From CAWBRT01 sp963791145 (GTDB lineage: Bacteria > Acidobacteriota > Terriglobia > Terriglobales > Acidobacteriaceae), in the NCBI GenBank assembly GCA_963791145.1, contig CAWBRT010000007.1, forward strand, positions 62,001-126,000: DNA of 64,000 nt. The letters run 5' to 3'. Positions 28,698 through 38,988 of the stretch are shown here, piece after piece; within the stretch, counting starts at the first letter, position 1; every line of letters begins with the position of its first letter. The notes beneath the pieces were generated by a model that searched no databases, was not told where the DNA came from, and worked only from the letters and a program-made list of their open reading frames with translations. The translations under genes and the position numbers were made by a program.

Positions 28698-29109
28698 TCT
28701 GATTCAAGGGTTGGGTAACGATGCTTACATTGCTGATGCCGGCCGACTTCACGGCATCCATCACGGTGGCAAAGGCGCCGAAGGGAACGTTTTCGTCGGA
28801 GCGGATGAAGATCGACTGTCCTTGCGGATCGCGAATCTTCTGCCGGATCTTGGCGCCGATCTCGTTGATGTTCACCGGATCGTTCCCCAGGTAAACGCGC
28901 TGCTGCTTGTCGATGGTGATCACCAGCCGCTCTTCCGTGATCTCCTTCACCGTCCTGGTCTTGGGCACTGCCACTTCGATGCCCGACTGCAGGATGGGCG
29001 CGGTCACCATGAAGATGATCAGCAGCACCAGCACGACATCGACGAAGGGAGTGACGTTGATCTCCGAAAGCGAGGTCTGCGTCCGCCCCTGCTGGTTGGT
29101 GAAGGCCAT
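28681..29109 (-). CDS. tolR: Biopolymer transporter TolR/ExbD
   Basis: Proton-channel subunit. The N-terminal TM segment with the essential Asp is SEINVTPFVDVVLVLLIIFM. The periplasmic domain follows (ERLVITIDKQQRVYLGNDPV, SIFIRSDENVPFGAFATVMD). At 142 residues it is normal. ATG 29109 lies directly at the tolQ stop. Confidence 0.95.
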   Translation of the reverse strand: MAFTNQQGRTQTSLSEINVTPFVDVVLVLLIIFMVTAPILQSGIEVAVPKTRTVKEITEERLVITIDKQQRVYLGNDPVNINEIGAKIRQKIRDPQGQSIFIRSDENVPFGAFATVMDAVKSAGISNVSIVTQPLNQNAGKR

Positions 29110-29827
29110 TTAGCGCCGCTCCATAAAGGTAGGGGTCGGGGCCGGAGTCGTGGGCGCCGCCTGCGCGCGCTCCAGCATGTTCAGCAGCTCCAGGCCGAAG
29201 TCGTCCATGCGCGCCCCGAACTGCCGTATCTCCTGCATGAAGTAGTTGTAGGCGATGACTGCCGGAATAGCCGCGAACGAGACCGGCGGCGGTGGTGATC
29301 AGCGCCTCGGAGATTCCCGGGGCGACCGCCCGCAGGGTCGCTGCGCCCGAGGTGCCCAGCCCGTGGAAGGCATCGATGATGCCCCACACCGTGCCGAACA
29401 GCCCGATAAATGGCGTCACCGCGCCGGTGGTCGCCAGCCATGGCAGACGCCGCTCCAGCCGCGTCAGCTCTTCCGACGACGCGATCTGCGTCGCCCGCTG
29501 CACGGCCACGATACGCAGCGATCCCGTCTGGCGGCGCAGCTCTTCCACCGCCCCTTCCAGCACCGGAACCAGCGGGCTCGGCTTGAATTGCTCGGCCACC
29601 GCCGACATCTCCTGCAGCCGCCCGCTCTTGCGGAAGGCCCGCAGGAAGCGCGAACTCTGCACTTTGGCGCGCCGCATGGCGCCCCACTTGGCCAGGATCA
29701 CGGCCCAGGAGAAGAGGCTGAAGATCAGCAGAATTAACAGGACCAGCTTGGCGACGGCTCCGGTCTGTTGAACCAAGTCAACAATCTCGCCGCCTATGGC
29801 AAATGCCGCGAAACAGATTTGGTGCAT
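29110..29827 (-). CDS. tolQ: Proton channel TolQ/ExbB (frameshifted)
   Basis: MotA/TolQ/ExbB family, forming the proton channel with TolR. TM1 is in AKLVLLILLIFSLFSWAVIL; the conserved loop and TM2 are in RRLPWLATTGAVTPFIGLFG, then VWGIIDAFHGLGTSGAATLR and the TM3 start GISEALITTAAGL. A frame change at about 29283 is needed to continue into AAIPAVIAYNYFMQE and the tail TPTFMERR, which stops at 29110. First gene of the Tol-Pal operon. Confidence 0.9.
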
Positions 29828-30317
29828 TTTTACCCGATTCTTCCACCCGGCAAAACCTGATCGCTGTCGGCTGTCATCACCTTTTAAGACGAACTCCAAA
29901 CCGATACGGCAAACTCACAGCCGCCTCAAGCAGTAGATCGCATAGGATGCTTGCGCGGCGTTTGCCGAGAATACGCTGATTTTGTTGTATCAGCCTGCGA
30001 TTATTATAGACACCTGAAACGCGCGCGGGTCTCGGAAATAACCGCTAATTCCGCTGATTTCATTGGCAGATCGAATTCCATCTTCCCCTAACACCCGCGT
30101 TTTGTGCTAAGTGAAAAACAGCAAGAATCGTTCTTCATGGTTCGTTCTTCTTCTTGAAAGAGCTTTACGGGTGGCCCATATCTGCCTGCAGTTGGCAAAT
30201 GTGACAGTTCTAACGACGAACGAAAACGAAAAACTGGGAACCGGGAACTGAGAACCGGGAACTAAGTGAACCGACTCGTGCTATGCTTGCGACCATCTCA
30301 GCCAGGCGGAACCTGCG
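29828..30317. other. Divergent intergenic region tolQ-recN
   Basis: About 490 bp with no supported gene; it should hold promoters for tolQ and recN. It contains a half-copy of the CCCAC-type hairpin (ggtggcccatatctgcctgcagttggcaaatg, read in parts, about 30170-30201) and a short tandem array (aactgggaaccggg twice, about 30232-30263). Confidence 0.5.
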
Positions 30318-32096
30318 GTGCTGATCGAGCTCAGAGTTGAGAACTACGCCGTCATTGACTGCGTCGCCGTCTCCTTTGGCGCGGGGCTCAACCTGCTGAC
30401 CGGCGAGACCGGCGCCGGCAAATCCATCCTCATCGACGCTCTCTCGCTGCTGCTTGGCGAAAAGGCCTCCAGCGACGTGGTTCGTCACGGGACCGAAAAG
30501 GCGGTAATCGCCGCCGTCTTCGAGGCGGATTCGGGCGCAATCGCCCAGGTGCTCGAGGCCAACGGCATCGACCCTGCCCCAACAGACGCAAAGGCGGCGT
30601 CTGTCGGGGACCCCAGCGAAGACGGCCAGCTCATCCTGCGCCGTGAAATCGCCGCCAACGGCAAAGGCCGCGTCTTCGTCAACAACCAGCCGGCGACGGT
30701 GACCGTCCTCAAGCAGCTTGCCCCGTACCTGGCCGTGATTCATGCGCAAAACGATTCCACCCTGGCCTTCGATCCTCCGGGACGCCTCGCCCTGCTCGAC
30801 TCGGCCGCTGCCACCGATCTCTCCCCGCTCTCCGAGGCCTTTCGCAATTGGCGCGCCATCGAGCAGCGCATCTCCGAGTTGGAGCGCGACGAGCAGGACC
30901 GCCTGCGCCTGCTCGACCTGTGGAGCTTCCAGCTCAAGGAAATCGAATCCGTTCGCCCCGAGCCCGGCGAAGACGCCAAGTTCGAAGCGGAGAAGCGTGT
31001 CCTCGCCAACGCTGAGCGCATCTACCAGGCGGCCATGGCCGGCTACGACGCGCTCTATGACGGCGCCACCTCGGCCATCGGCAGCCTGAAGGCGGCGGCC
31101 AAGCAGATCGAAGAGCTCTCCCGTTACGATTCCCAGTTCCAGCAGCCGCTCAGCGAGCTGGATTCGATGCGCATCACCATCGAAGACCTCGGCCAGACCT
31201 TGCGCGGTTACGCCGAGCAGATAGACGCCTCGCCGGAGCGGCTGGCTACGGTCGAGGAGCGCTTGGCGGCGCTCGAGCGGCTGCGCCGCAAGTACGGCAA
31301 GACCATCGAAGAGGTGCTGGCCTACGGGGAAGAAATCCGGCAGAAGATCGAGCAGATGGAGAACAAGGATCAGGTGCTGCGCGAGCTCAAGAGCCAGCTG
31401 GCCGCCCGCGCCTCCGAGTACGCCGAGCTCGCCCGCGCCGTTTCCCGCAAGCGCTTCGCCACCGCCCGCCGCCTGGAGAAGACGGTCGAAGCGGAGATCA
31501 ACGACTTGGCCATGAAGGCCCGCTTCCAGATCGAGGTCTCGGGCTCCGACGAGCAGGCGCGCTGGACCAGCACCGGCTTCGACGAGGTGCACTATCTGAT
31601 TTCGGCCAACCCCGGCGAGCCGTTTGGTCCCGTCGAGGAGGTCGCCTCCGGCGGCGAGCTCTCGCGCGTTATGCTGGCCCTGAAGGCTTGCGTGGAAGCC
31701 GCCTCCGCCGATGGGCGCAAAGGGGCCCCCGCCGCGCCCGCATTTGGCGGGGTGGGGTCGAAAGGCAAGGCCGACCCCGGCCGCCAACGGACGCTGGTCT
31801 TCGACGAGATCGACTCCGGCATCGGCGGACGCGCCGCCGACGCGGTCGGCAAAAAGCTCAAGGCGCTGGCGCGCAGCAAGCAGGTCCTGTGCGTCACCCA
31901 CCTGCCGCAGATCGCCGCCTTCGCCGATCAGCATTTCCTCATCGAGAAGCGGGAGATCGGCGGGCGTGCCAGCACCCGCGTCCGCCAGCTCAGCCCGGAA
32001 GAGCGCCGCAACGAGATCGCCCGCATGCTCAGCGGCGCCAAGATCACGGAAGCCTCGCTGAAAAACGCCGAGCAGATGCTCAAGAGCAACGCCTGA
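30318..32096 (+). CDS. recN: DNA repair protein RecN with two in-frame palindrome-encoded inserts
   Basis: SMC-like ATPase in double-strand-break repair. Walker A is LLTGETGAGKSILIDALSLL; a central coiled coil covers about 160-380; the signature is VASGGELSRVMLALK; Walker B is TLVFDEIDSGIGGRAADAVG; VLCVTHLPQIAAFADQHF follows. At 592 residues it is about 35-40 longer than usual. The surplus maps to an insert after EANGIDPAPTDAK (about 30572-30613) and another before Walker B (about 31710-31790). Both are palindromic in DNA. Start GTG 30318. The 644-codon ORF on the opposite strand is a shadow. Confidence 0.95.
   Translation: MLIELRVENYAVIDCVAVSFGAGLNLLTGETGAGKSILIDALSLLLGEKASSDVVRHGTEKAVIAAVFEADSGAIAQVLEANGIDPAPTDAKAASVGDPSEDGQLILRREIAANGKGRVFVNNQPATVTVLKQLAPYLAVIHAQNDSTLAFDPPGRLALLDSAAATDLSPLSEAFRNWRAIEQRISELERDEQDRLRLLDLWSFQLKEIESVRPEPGEDAKFEAEKRVLANAERIYQAAMAGYDALYDGATSAIGSLKAAAKQIEELSRYDSQFQQPLSELDSMRITIEDLGQTLRGYAEQIDASPERLATVEERLAALERLRRKYGKTIEEVLAYGEEIRQKIEQMENKDQVLRELKSQLAARASEYAELARAVSRKRFATARRLEKTVEAEINDLAMKARFQIEVSGSDEQARWTSTGFDEVHYLISANPGEPFGPVEEVASGGELSRVMLALKACVEAASADGRKGAPAAPAFGGVGSKGKADPGRQRTLVFDEIDSGIGGRAADAVGKKLKALARSKQVLCVTHLPQIAAFADQHFLIEKREIGGRASTRVRQLSPEERRNEIARMLSGAKITEASLKNAEQMLKSNA
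30575..30613. repeat. Palindromic element copy D, in frame within recN
   Basis: ccccaacagacgc (30577-30589) and gcgtctgtcgggg (30597-30609) pair with one mismatch, followed by the acccc flank. It matches element C in reverse orientation and encodes about 12-15 residues missing from other RecN proteins. Confidence 0.7.
31715..31790. repeat. Compound palindromic insert within recN
   Basis: Two stems: ccccgcc/ggcgggg (31727-31733, 31746-31752) and ggggtcg/cgacccc (31754-31760, 31772-31778). It encodes a Gly/Ala/Pro/Lys-rich loop of about 25 residues just ahead of Walker B, where RecN normally has almost none. Confidence 0.55.
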
Positions 32097-32181
32097 AAGT
32101 TCCAACCGTAGCGCCGCAGTCCTCGGCGGCTTGTTCCACTTCAATTGGTGTGACTCCCGCGATGGAAGCGGATATCACCGA

Positions 32182-32991
32182 TCACGTCTGGAGACTCAGA
32201 GAACTGCTTGCTTCTTGACCTTGTGCAAATTTATCGATCAGTTTGTAGCGTGGCATACCTTTGAAACAGGACTTACGCTCTTCGGGATCACCCCAAGCGC
32301 GGAATACTGCCATCTCGACATCTCGTGCCCGCCACACATGTATCTTGTGCGCCGACAGCCGATCTGCCATCTTGCGGCACCAACCCATCCACTCCTCAAT
32401 AAATGGCCAGTCGCTCAGAGTGAGGACATCGTCGCCGGATGCGCGGTATCTCTTGAGGGTCTTATCAATTTCAGGTGCGGTCGAAAACTCAAGTCGAGAA
32501 GCCTCAGAAGCAACGTATTGCGCGATGCGCCTGTCAACCATTGGGAAGCGACTTGGACAACTGAATGCTGGGAAGGTGAATGCGACTGCAACCGTGCGCC
32601 CTTTGACAAGCAGGCGTTGAAATCGCCTGAAGGAGTCTTCAGTCTCGCTTTGTACGTATTCGGCGCAGCGCGCCCACAGCGTACTAGCTGAAGTCTTTTC
32701 ACTTACAACTCGCTCTATCGCGCGTTTTGTCTGGAGATTGGCTCGCCCCCTCTGGCTAGACATCTTCCAGAAAACGACCTCGTACCAAGGTTCAAGACGC
32801 GAAGCAGCACACTCGCGAAAGTGGGTTTCAAATTGAGTGGTTTCACTTACATCGCCCGCTGCCAAGTTCAGGTCGAACCATCCCGGAAAGCGACACCTGC
32901 CGGAGAAAGTTCTAAGATCGACTGGATATCTGTAGGAAACGAGGGCTTCGTGCCAATCAAGCGAGTCTGCGGCGATGTCCATAATCGTCAA
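32182..32991 (-). CDS. Hypothetical protein, possibly HhH-glycosylase-like
   Basis: A 269-residue soluble protein in AT-richer sequence, isolated between recN and the ispH leader. WYEVVFWKMSSQRGRANLQT and VAFTFPAFSCPSRFPMVDRR resemble the segments before and at the '(F)P-x-x-D-x-R' turn seen in helix-hairpin-helix glycosylase-like proteins. I could not place it in a named family. The start has several options; ATG 32991 is the first, and an internal ATG at 32982 is equally possible. Looks like a mobile accessory gene. Confidence 0.5.
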   Translation of the reverse strand: MTIMDIAADSLDWHEALVSYRYPVDLRTFSGRCRFPGWFDLNLAAGDVSETTQFETHFRECAASRLEPWYEVVFWKMSSQRGRANLQTKRAIERVVSEKTSASTLWARCAEYVQSETEDSFRRFQRLLVKGRTVAVAFTFPAFSCPSRFPMVDRRIAQYVASEASRLEFSTAPEIDKTLKRYRASGDDVLTLSDWPFIEEWMGWCRKMADRLSAHKIHVWRARDVEMAVFRAWGDPEERKSCFKGMPRYKLIDKFAQGQEASSSLSLQT

Positions 32992-33564
32992 ATCTACACC
33001 GCCAGAAGCTGGCGCAGCGAGCCGTCCCGCAATGTCCCACCACTTCCTGCCGAGTCACAGAGATTTCAGACATTACCCGAGGTTGAGGCGTTTTGCCGGC
33101 GTCTGAGCCGGCTGCCGAAATCCTGAGCGCAGCGAAGGAACTCTTCGAGTCAAGTCGAGTGACAGCTCGATTTTAATATTGCCTTCGTAGTTATCTGGCC
33201 TTGCACCCTCATATGCCCTAAACCTCACCCCCTCAGTCTGAAATCCGTCCCGGAACTTACCCTGACGCTGGTACAATGAAGCAGGCACTCCGGCGTAAAA
33301 CAAACCTTGGGGCGAGGTGGGGACCGGGGTCCCGGCAAACGCATTCGCGTTTGCTGGGGTGGAAGACCCGGGGTCCCGGCAAATGCATTCGCGTTTGCTG
33401 GGGTGGAAGATCCTGCTTTGGCGGGCAAAGCGCAATTCGCTGCAGGAATCTAACTGGACGATGCTAATTCCCGCCCTTTCTGTGTCTTACGGTCGCGAAA
33501 GGGCCGCCGGACCAAATAGGCTAGAACATGCGACCGGGGTTCGGACCCTGTGCTTGAGAGGATC
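32992..33564. other. Gene-free leader region upstream of ispH
   Basis: No supported gene in about 570 bp. It contains a two-copy tandem palindrome (33326-33413), a 'cctgagcgcagcgaagga'-type short repeat near 33122, and presumably the promoter of the hopanoid cluster. Confidence 0.5.
33326..33413. repeat. Two tandem 44-bp copies of the GGGGTCCCC/GGGGTGG palindromic element
   Basis: Copies at 33326-33369 and 33370-33413 differ at only a few positions. Each has the hairpin arms cccggcaaacgca/tcgcgtttgctgggg (the second with aaatgca). They lie about 150-240 bp upstream of ispH. Confidence 0.8.
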
Positions 33565-34585
33565 ATGACTCGAAACGCCGAAGCCAAGACATTGCTTTTG
33601 CTGAAGCCGCGAGGCTTCTGCGCCGGGGTGGTGCGCGCCATTGACATTGTTCGCATCGCGCTGGAGACCTTCGGCCCGCCCATCTACGTGCGCAAGGAAA
33701 TCGTCCACAACCGCTACGTGGTGGAAGAGCTACAGGCCAAGGGCGCCATCTTCGTCGACGACGTCAGCGAGGTTCCGCCCGGCGAGCGGGTCATTTACAG
33801 CGCCCACGGTGTAGCCCCCGAGGTCCGTCGAGCCAGCCAGGAGCGCAACCTGCGGGTCATTGACGCCACTTGCCCGCTGGTCACCAAGGTTCACGTCGAG
33901 GCCGTCAAGTTCGCCCGTGACGGCTACTCGCTCATCCTGATCGGCCACCTCAATCACGACGAGGTCATAGGCACCCTTGGCGAAGCCCCGCAGGTGACGA
34001 AGGTGGTCAACAGTGTCGAGCAGGTCAAGGCCCTACAGGTTCCGGACCCCGACCGCGTCGCCTATCTTACCCAGACCACCCTCAGCCTGGACGAGGCGCG
34101 CGACATCATCGACGCCCTCAAGGAGCGCTTTTCCAACATCAAGGGACCGCACGCCCAGGACATCTGCTATGCCACGGAAAACCGCCAGGTGGCGGTCAAG
34201 AACGTGGCCTGCAAGGCGGACCTGGTGCTGGTGGTGGGCTCGCCCAACAGCTCCAACTCCAACCGGCTGGTCGAGGTCGCCGGCAACCTGGGCACGCGCT
34301 CGTACCTGATCGACACCTATCGCGACATCGACTCGCAGTGGCTGGCGGGGGTGAGCACCGATTGCCCTTACCGCGGGGGCCTCGGCTCCCGAAGTGCTGG
34401 TGCAGGAAGTGATCGACTTTCTCGTCAAGCGCGGGTTCTCTAACCTGGAAGAGACCGAAGTGGTGCCGGAGAACGTGCGCTTTGCGCTGCCGCCGGAGAT
34501 TGTGGAAGCCATCGCCTCCGCGCCCGCCGTTCATCCCAGCGAGTGCAGCGACGACGTTTCTTGGAGCCCCAGAGTGGCGGAGTGA
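33565..34585 (+). CDS. ispH: 4-hydroxy-3-methylbut-2-enyl diphosphate reductase IspH (frameshifted)
   Basis: Iron-sulfur enzyme making IPP/DMAPP in the MEP pathway. Cluster-ligand cysteines are in KPRGFCAGVVRAI, IDATCPLVTKVH, and the third in the VSTDC region. SAHGVAPEVRRA, QTTLSLDEARDIID and VVGSPNSSNSNRLVEVA are typical. An extra C near 34366 shifts the frame; correcting it gives LTAGASAPEVLVQ and then EVIDFLVKRGF to the stop at 34585. Starts at ATG 33565, two bases before shc at its end, so isoprenoid supply and hopanoid cyclisation are coupled. Confidence 0.92.
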
Positions 34586-34587
34586 GC

Positions 34588-36547
34588 ATGGAGACCGTTC
34601 GACAACCGGCGAGCATGCGTTTCGGCAAGATCGAGGGAATTGCCGCCCGGCTTCGTTCCGCCATCGACGCCGCCCGCCGCAACCTGTTCTCCCTGCAGTA
34701 CCCTGAGGGCTACTGGTGCGGCGAGCTAGAAGCCGACACCACGCTGGAATCCGATTACATCTTCCTGCACACAGTGCTGGGCACGCGCAACGAAGAGCGC
34801 TTCGCCAAGGCCATCCGCGAGATCGCCCGCCACCAGAACGACGATGGCGGCTGGCCCATCAATCACGGCGGGCCTTCCAACATCAGCGCCTCGGTCAAGG
34901 CCTATTTTGCCTTCAAGCTCTGCGGCTACGGGCCCGACCATCCGCCGCTGGTCAAAGCGCGCAAGTATATCCTGGAGCATGGCGGCGTTCCCGCGGTCAA
35001 CACCTTCACCAAGATCTACCTGTGCGCCCTCGGCCAGTACGACTACGATGCCGTGCCGGCCATTCCGCCGGAAATCGTGCTCTTTCCCAACTGGTTCTGG
35101 TTCAACATCTACGAAATTTCCTCGTGGTCGCGCGCCATTCTGATTCCGCTGTCGATCTGCTATGCCAAGAAGCCTTTCCGCAAGATTCCCGCCGAGCAGG
35201 GAATCGATGAGCTCTTTCCCCAGGGCCGGCTATTCTCCGAACTCCGGCTCAAGTGGGACGACAAGCTGATCAGCTGGCGGAACTTCTTCCTGGTGCTCGA
35301 CCGTCTGACCCACTGGTTCGAAGCCGTGCACGTCCGGCCGCTGCGCTGGCTGGCCCTGAAGGTCGCCGAAAAATGGATGCTGCAGCGCTTCGAGATGAGC
35401 GACGGCCTGGGAGCGATTTACCCGAGCATTCTCAACTCCATCATCGCCATGCGCTGTCTCGGCTACTCGCTCGACGATCCGCAGGTGATTCGCGCCATCG
35501 ACGAGTTCGAAAAGCTCGGCATCGAGGAAGAAGATACCTTCCGCATGCAGCCCTGCATGTCGCCGGTCTGGGATACCGCCTACGCGCTGTTCGCCTTGGG
35601 CGAAAGCGGCGTGCCGCGCGACGACCGCCGCATGGTGTCTGCCGCTGAGTGGATTCTCGAAAAAGCAGATCCGCAACAAGGGCGACTGGTCGATCAAGAA
35701 TCCGCGCACCCCGCCCGGAGGCTGGTACTTCGAGTTCAACAACGAGTTCTATCCCGACGTGGACGACTCCGCCATGGTCATGCTGGGACTCGGCCACGTG
35801 GATACCTCCGACCAGCGCTACCACGACGAGTCGGTCAGGCGGGCCATCGACTGGGTATTGTCCATGCAGTGCAAGAACGGCGGCTGGGCTTCGTTCGACA
35901 AGAACAACAACCGCATGGTCTTTCAGTACGTGCCCTTCGCCGATCACAACGCCATGCTCGATCCGGCGACGGTCGATATCACCGGACGCGTGCTGGAGTG
36001 CCTGGCGAGCTATGGCCATACGCTGGACGACAAGCCGGTCCGGCGGGCGATAGAGTTCATACGCCGCGAGCAGGAGTCGGACGGCTCCTGGTTCGGACGC
36101 TGGGGCGTGAACTACCTCTATGGGACGATGTGCGTGCTGCGCGGCCTCGACGCACTTGGCTACGACAATCACGAGCCCATGGTGCAACAGGCGGCGGAGT
36201 GGATTCGCATGATGCAGAATCCCGACGGCGGCTGGGGCGAGAGCTGCGAATCCTACGACGATACCGACAAGAAAGGCCTCGGCCCCAGCACCTGCTCGCA
36301 GACTGCCTGGGCGCTTTTGGGATTGATGGCCGCCGGCGATAGCCACAGCGACTCGGTTGCTCGCGGCGTTGCTTACTTGCTCGACCAGCAGTGTCCCGAC
36401 GGTTCCTGGCTGGAGATTCCGTACACCGGTACCGGGTTCCCGCGCGTGTTCTACTTGAAGTACACCATGTACTACCAGTACTTCCCGCTTCTGGCATTGA
36501 CCAAATACGCGAAATGCATCGCGAACGGCAACGGTACGGGAAGCTGA
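34588..36547 (+). CDS. shc: Squalene-hopene cyclase (frameshifted)
   Basis: Membrane-bound cyclase turning squalene into hopene/hopanol. QW repeats are visible: NDDGGWP, CKNGGWASFD, ESDGSWFGRWG, NPDGGWGES and CPDGSWLEIP. The catalytic DxDD motif reads YPDVDDSAMVML (about 35750-35785), with Ser where Thr is commoner. A run of five A at 35660-35664, where four are expected, shifts the frame inside ILEKQIRNKGDWSIK. Corrected length is about 652 residues, normal for the family. ATG 34588 is 2 bp after the ispH stop. Confidence 0.95.
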
Positions 36548-36554
36548 ACTATAG

Positions 36555-36720
36555 ATAGGCGGCCGCCCTCGGCGGCGGGGCCGGGGGTGGCCCACATTTG
36601 CGACGCGCAACCAGCCCGCGGAGCGGGCAGAAGATAGTAGCCCAGGGCGTGAGCCCTGGGTAAGGTGGGATAAAGGAGTTGAGCCCCGTAGGGGCGGCAG
36701 AGTTCTCACCCACGCTCTTT
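36555..36720. repeat. Palindromic repeat block between shc and hpnH
   Basis: A gccgccctcggcggc hairpin (36562-36576) lies 14 bp behind the shc stop. It is followed by the intact composite repeat (agcccgcggagcgggcag, agcccagggcgtgagccctggg, gagccccgtaggggcgg; 36611-36716). This is the uninterrupted form of the element split at 3367-3566. Confidence 0.7.
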
Positions 36721-36788
36721 ACCCCCTGCTGGATTGCGATTCCGAATGTGATCCCGGCTAGGGCCAATGGAAGGATGTTAGGTATTCA

Positions 36789-37786
36789 ATGCGTCATCCG
36801 TTGAGACTACAAGCAGACTTGGCAGGCTACATCGTCCGGCAGAAGATGAAAGGGGTGAAGCGATTCCCCCTGGTCATGATGCTGGAGCCGCTGCACGCCT
36901 GCAATCTTACCTGCACCGGCTGCGGCCGCATTCGCGAGTACGAAGATACCATCAAGGAAGTCGTTCCGCTCCAGACCTGCCTGGCGGCGACCGAGGAGTG
37001 CGGTGCTCCCATGGTCGCCATCTGCGGCGGCGAGCCCTTGCTGTACAAAGAGATCGGCCAGCTCACGCGCACGCTGCTGCAGCAGAAGAAGCATGTCATC
37101 GTGTGCACCAATGGCATGTTCGTCGCCAAACGCATCGATGAGTTCAAGCCCGACGTTCGCTTCCTCTGGAACATCCACCTCGACGGCTTGCGTAAGTCGC
37201 ACGATCTGGCAGTAGAGCGTGAGGGCGTCTTCGACCAGGCGGTGGAAGCCATCAAGCTTGCCAAGTCCAAGGGCTTCCGGGTGATGACCAATACCACCGT
37301 CTACGAAGAGACGGATATGAACGAAGTCGAGGCGCTGCTGGAATACCTGCGCGACTTGGGCGTCGATTCGCACGTGGTCTCTCCCGGCTACTCGTATTCC
37401 GCCGTGCAGACCAAAGAGATTTTTCTCGACCGGCGCGCCATCCGCGAGAAATTCAAGGACATCAAGCGGCTTGCCAAGCGGTATCCGATCGCCGATTCAC
37501 CCATCTACCTGGAATTCCTGGCGGGCAACCGCGAGCTCTCCTGCACCGCCTGGGGCAATCCGACATACAACACTAAAGGTTGGAAGGGCCCCTGTTATCT
37601 GATCACCGATCAGCACCACCAGACCTTCGCCGGACTGATCAACGACACGCCCTGGGAGCATACGGCCACGGCAACGATCCCCGCTGCCGGGACTGCCTGG
37701 TGCACTCCGGCTATGAAGCCAGTGCCGCGACCGCCAGCGGCTTCGCCGATACCTGGAAGCTGCTGGCCTGGTCGCTGTTCAGCTAG
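36789..37786 (+). CDS. hpnH: Adenosyl-hopene transferase HpnH, radical SAM (3' frameshift)
   Basis: Adds the 5'-deoxyadenosyl group to diploptene, the first step to C35 hopanoids. The start is MRHPLRLQADLAGYIVRQKM. The radical-SAM cluster motif is CNLTCTGC (CxxxCxxC) at about residues 40-47; MVAICGGEPLLYKEI and FLWNIHLDGLRKSHD are family hallmarks. A missing T near 37660 shifts the frame; the correct end runs YGHGNDPRCRDCLVHSGYEA to the TAG at 37786. Confidence 0.95.
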
Positions 37787-37966
37787 AGCGCGTACAGATC
37801 GCAGAGAGTGCGTCCCCAGGAGACGTCATTCCGAGCGAGCGACGTTTTTATGCCGCGAGCCGAGGAATCTTCGCGTTTGTTTTTGCAACCGCTGCGGACA
37901 TGTGAATTTCCGGCACGGGTTGACGCTTGCCGCCGCCGGGCGTCCGACTGGTTGCTGCTGAAAAAA
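37787..37966. other. Spacer between hpnH and hpnA
   Basis: 180 bp without a gene. It contains gtcattccgagcgagcg and cgaggaatcttcgcg, a short dispersed repeat type seen widely in bacterial intergenic DNA. Confidence 0.4.
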
Positions 37967-38988
37967 TGAAAGCTTTTGTCACCGGAGCTACGGGGTTTGT
38001 CGGCAGTCATGTGGCGCGACTGTTGCGCGACCAGGGCGCTGATTTGCGCCTGCTGGTTCGCCGGGGCAGCCGACTGGACAATCTCGCCGGCGCTCAATGC
38101 CGAGGTCGTTACCGGCGACTTGAATGACGCCGATTCGCTGCGCCAGGGAATGCAGGGATGCGACGCCGTCTTCCACGTCGCCGCCGACTACCGTCTCTGG
38201 ACGCCCGATCCGCAAGCCGATGTATGCCGCCAACGTGAGCGGCACCGAACAGGTGATTCGCAGCGCGCAGGCCGCCGGGGTTCGCCGCATCGTCTACACC
38301 AGCAGCGTGGCCACTATGGGCTTCAAGCACGAGGCCGCAGGCGGTCGACGAGGACACGCCCGTTGCCGAGGGCGACATGATCGGCCACTACAAGCGCTCC
38401 AAGTTCCTGGCCGAACAGGCTGCGCTATCGCCTGGCGAAACAGGGCGCGCCGGTGGTGATCGTCAATCCCAGCACGCCCATCGGTGAGCAGGACATCAAG
38501 CCGACGCCGACCGGGCGCATCGTGGTGGATTTCCTGAAAAAGAAGTTTCCCGCCTACGTCGAAACCGGCCTGAACCTGGTGGACGTGGTTGACGTCGCCC
38601 GGGGGCATCTGCTGGCCTTGCGAGCAGGGGCGCATTGGCGAGCGGTACATCCTGGGCGGCGAGAACCTGACTTTGAAGCAGATTCTCGATACGCTTGGCG
38701 TCGATCACCGGCTTGCCATCGCCCTCCGTCAAGCTGCCGTATGCGGTGGCCTTCGTCAGCGGGATTTTCGACACGTTTTTCACCGGCGTGCTGATGAATC
38801 GCGAGCCGCGCGTCACCCTTGATTCGGTGCGCATGGGCCGCAAGATGATGTGGGTTTCCTCGGCCAAGGCGGAGCGCGAGCTGGGTTACCGGCCGGCTCC
38901 GGTGCGCGATGCCCTGCGCCGGGCGGCGGAGTGGTTCGTGGCCCACGGCTATGCGCCGGAGTATCAAGCAGGTCTCGAGACGGCATGA
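37967..38988 (+). CDS. hpnA: Hopanoid-associated sugar epimerase-like SDR HpnA (about six frameshifts)
   Basis: Extended short-chain dehydrogenase found in hopanoid clusters; its exact reaction is not settled. The NAD-binding motif is FVTGATGFVGSHVARLLRDQ. RIVYTSSVATMGFKHEA and the YxxxK-containing GHYKRSKFLAEQ mark the active site. NPSTPIGEQDIKPTPTGRI and FPAYVETGLNLVDVVDVARG are HpnA-typical. Pieces alternate between all three frames, with shifts near 38095, 38215, 38338, 38420, 38622 and 38700. The start ATG 37967 and the end at 38988 are clear. Overlaps hpnG by 4 bp. Confidence 0.88.

Noticed and set aside
30210..32144. 644-codon open frame antisense to recN
   Set aside because: GC-rich codon bias of recN leaves its complement open. 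The product is Leu/Ala/Gly-rich and matches no family, while recN shows all its motifs.
33326..33413. Possible CRISPR repeats
   Set aside because: Only two directly adjoining copies without spacers, no cas genes; the unit matches dispersed palindromic elements.
35655..35670. Programmed ribosomal frameshift in shc (A run)
   Set aside because: A one-base homopolymer excess, no stimulatory structure seen, and similar indels occur in many unrelated genes of the window.
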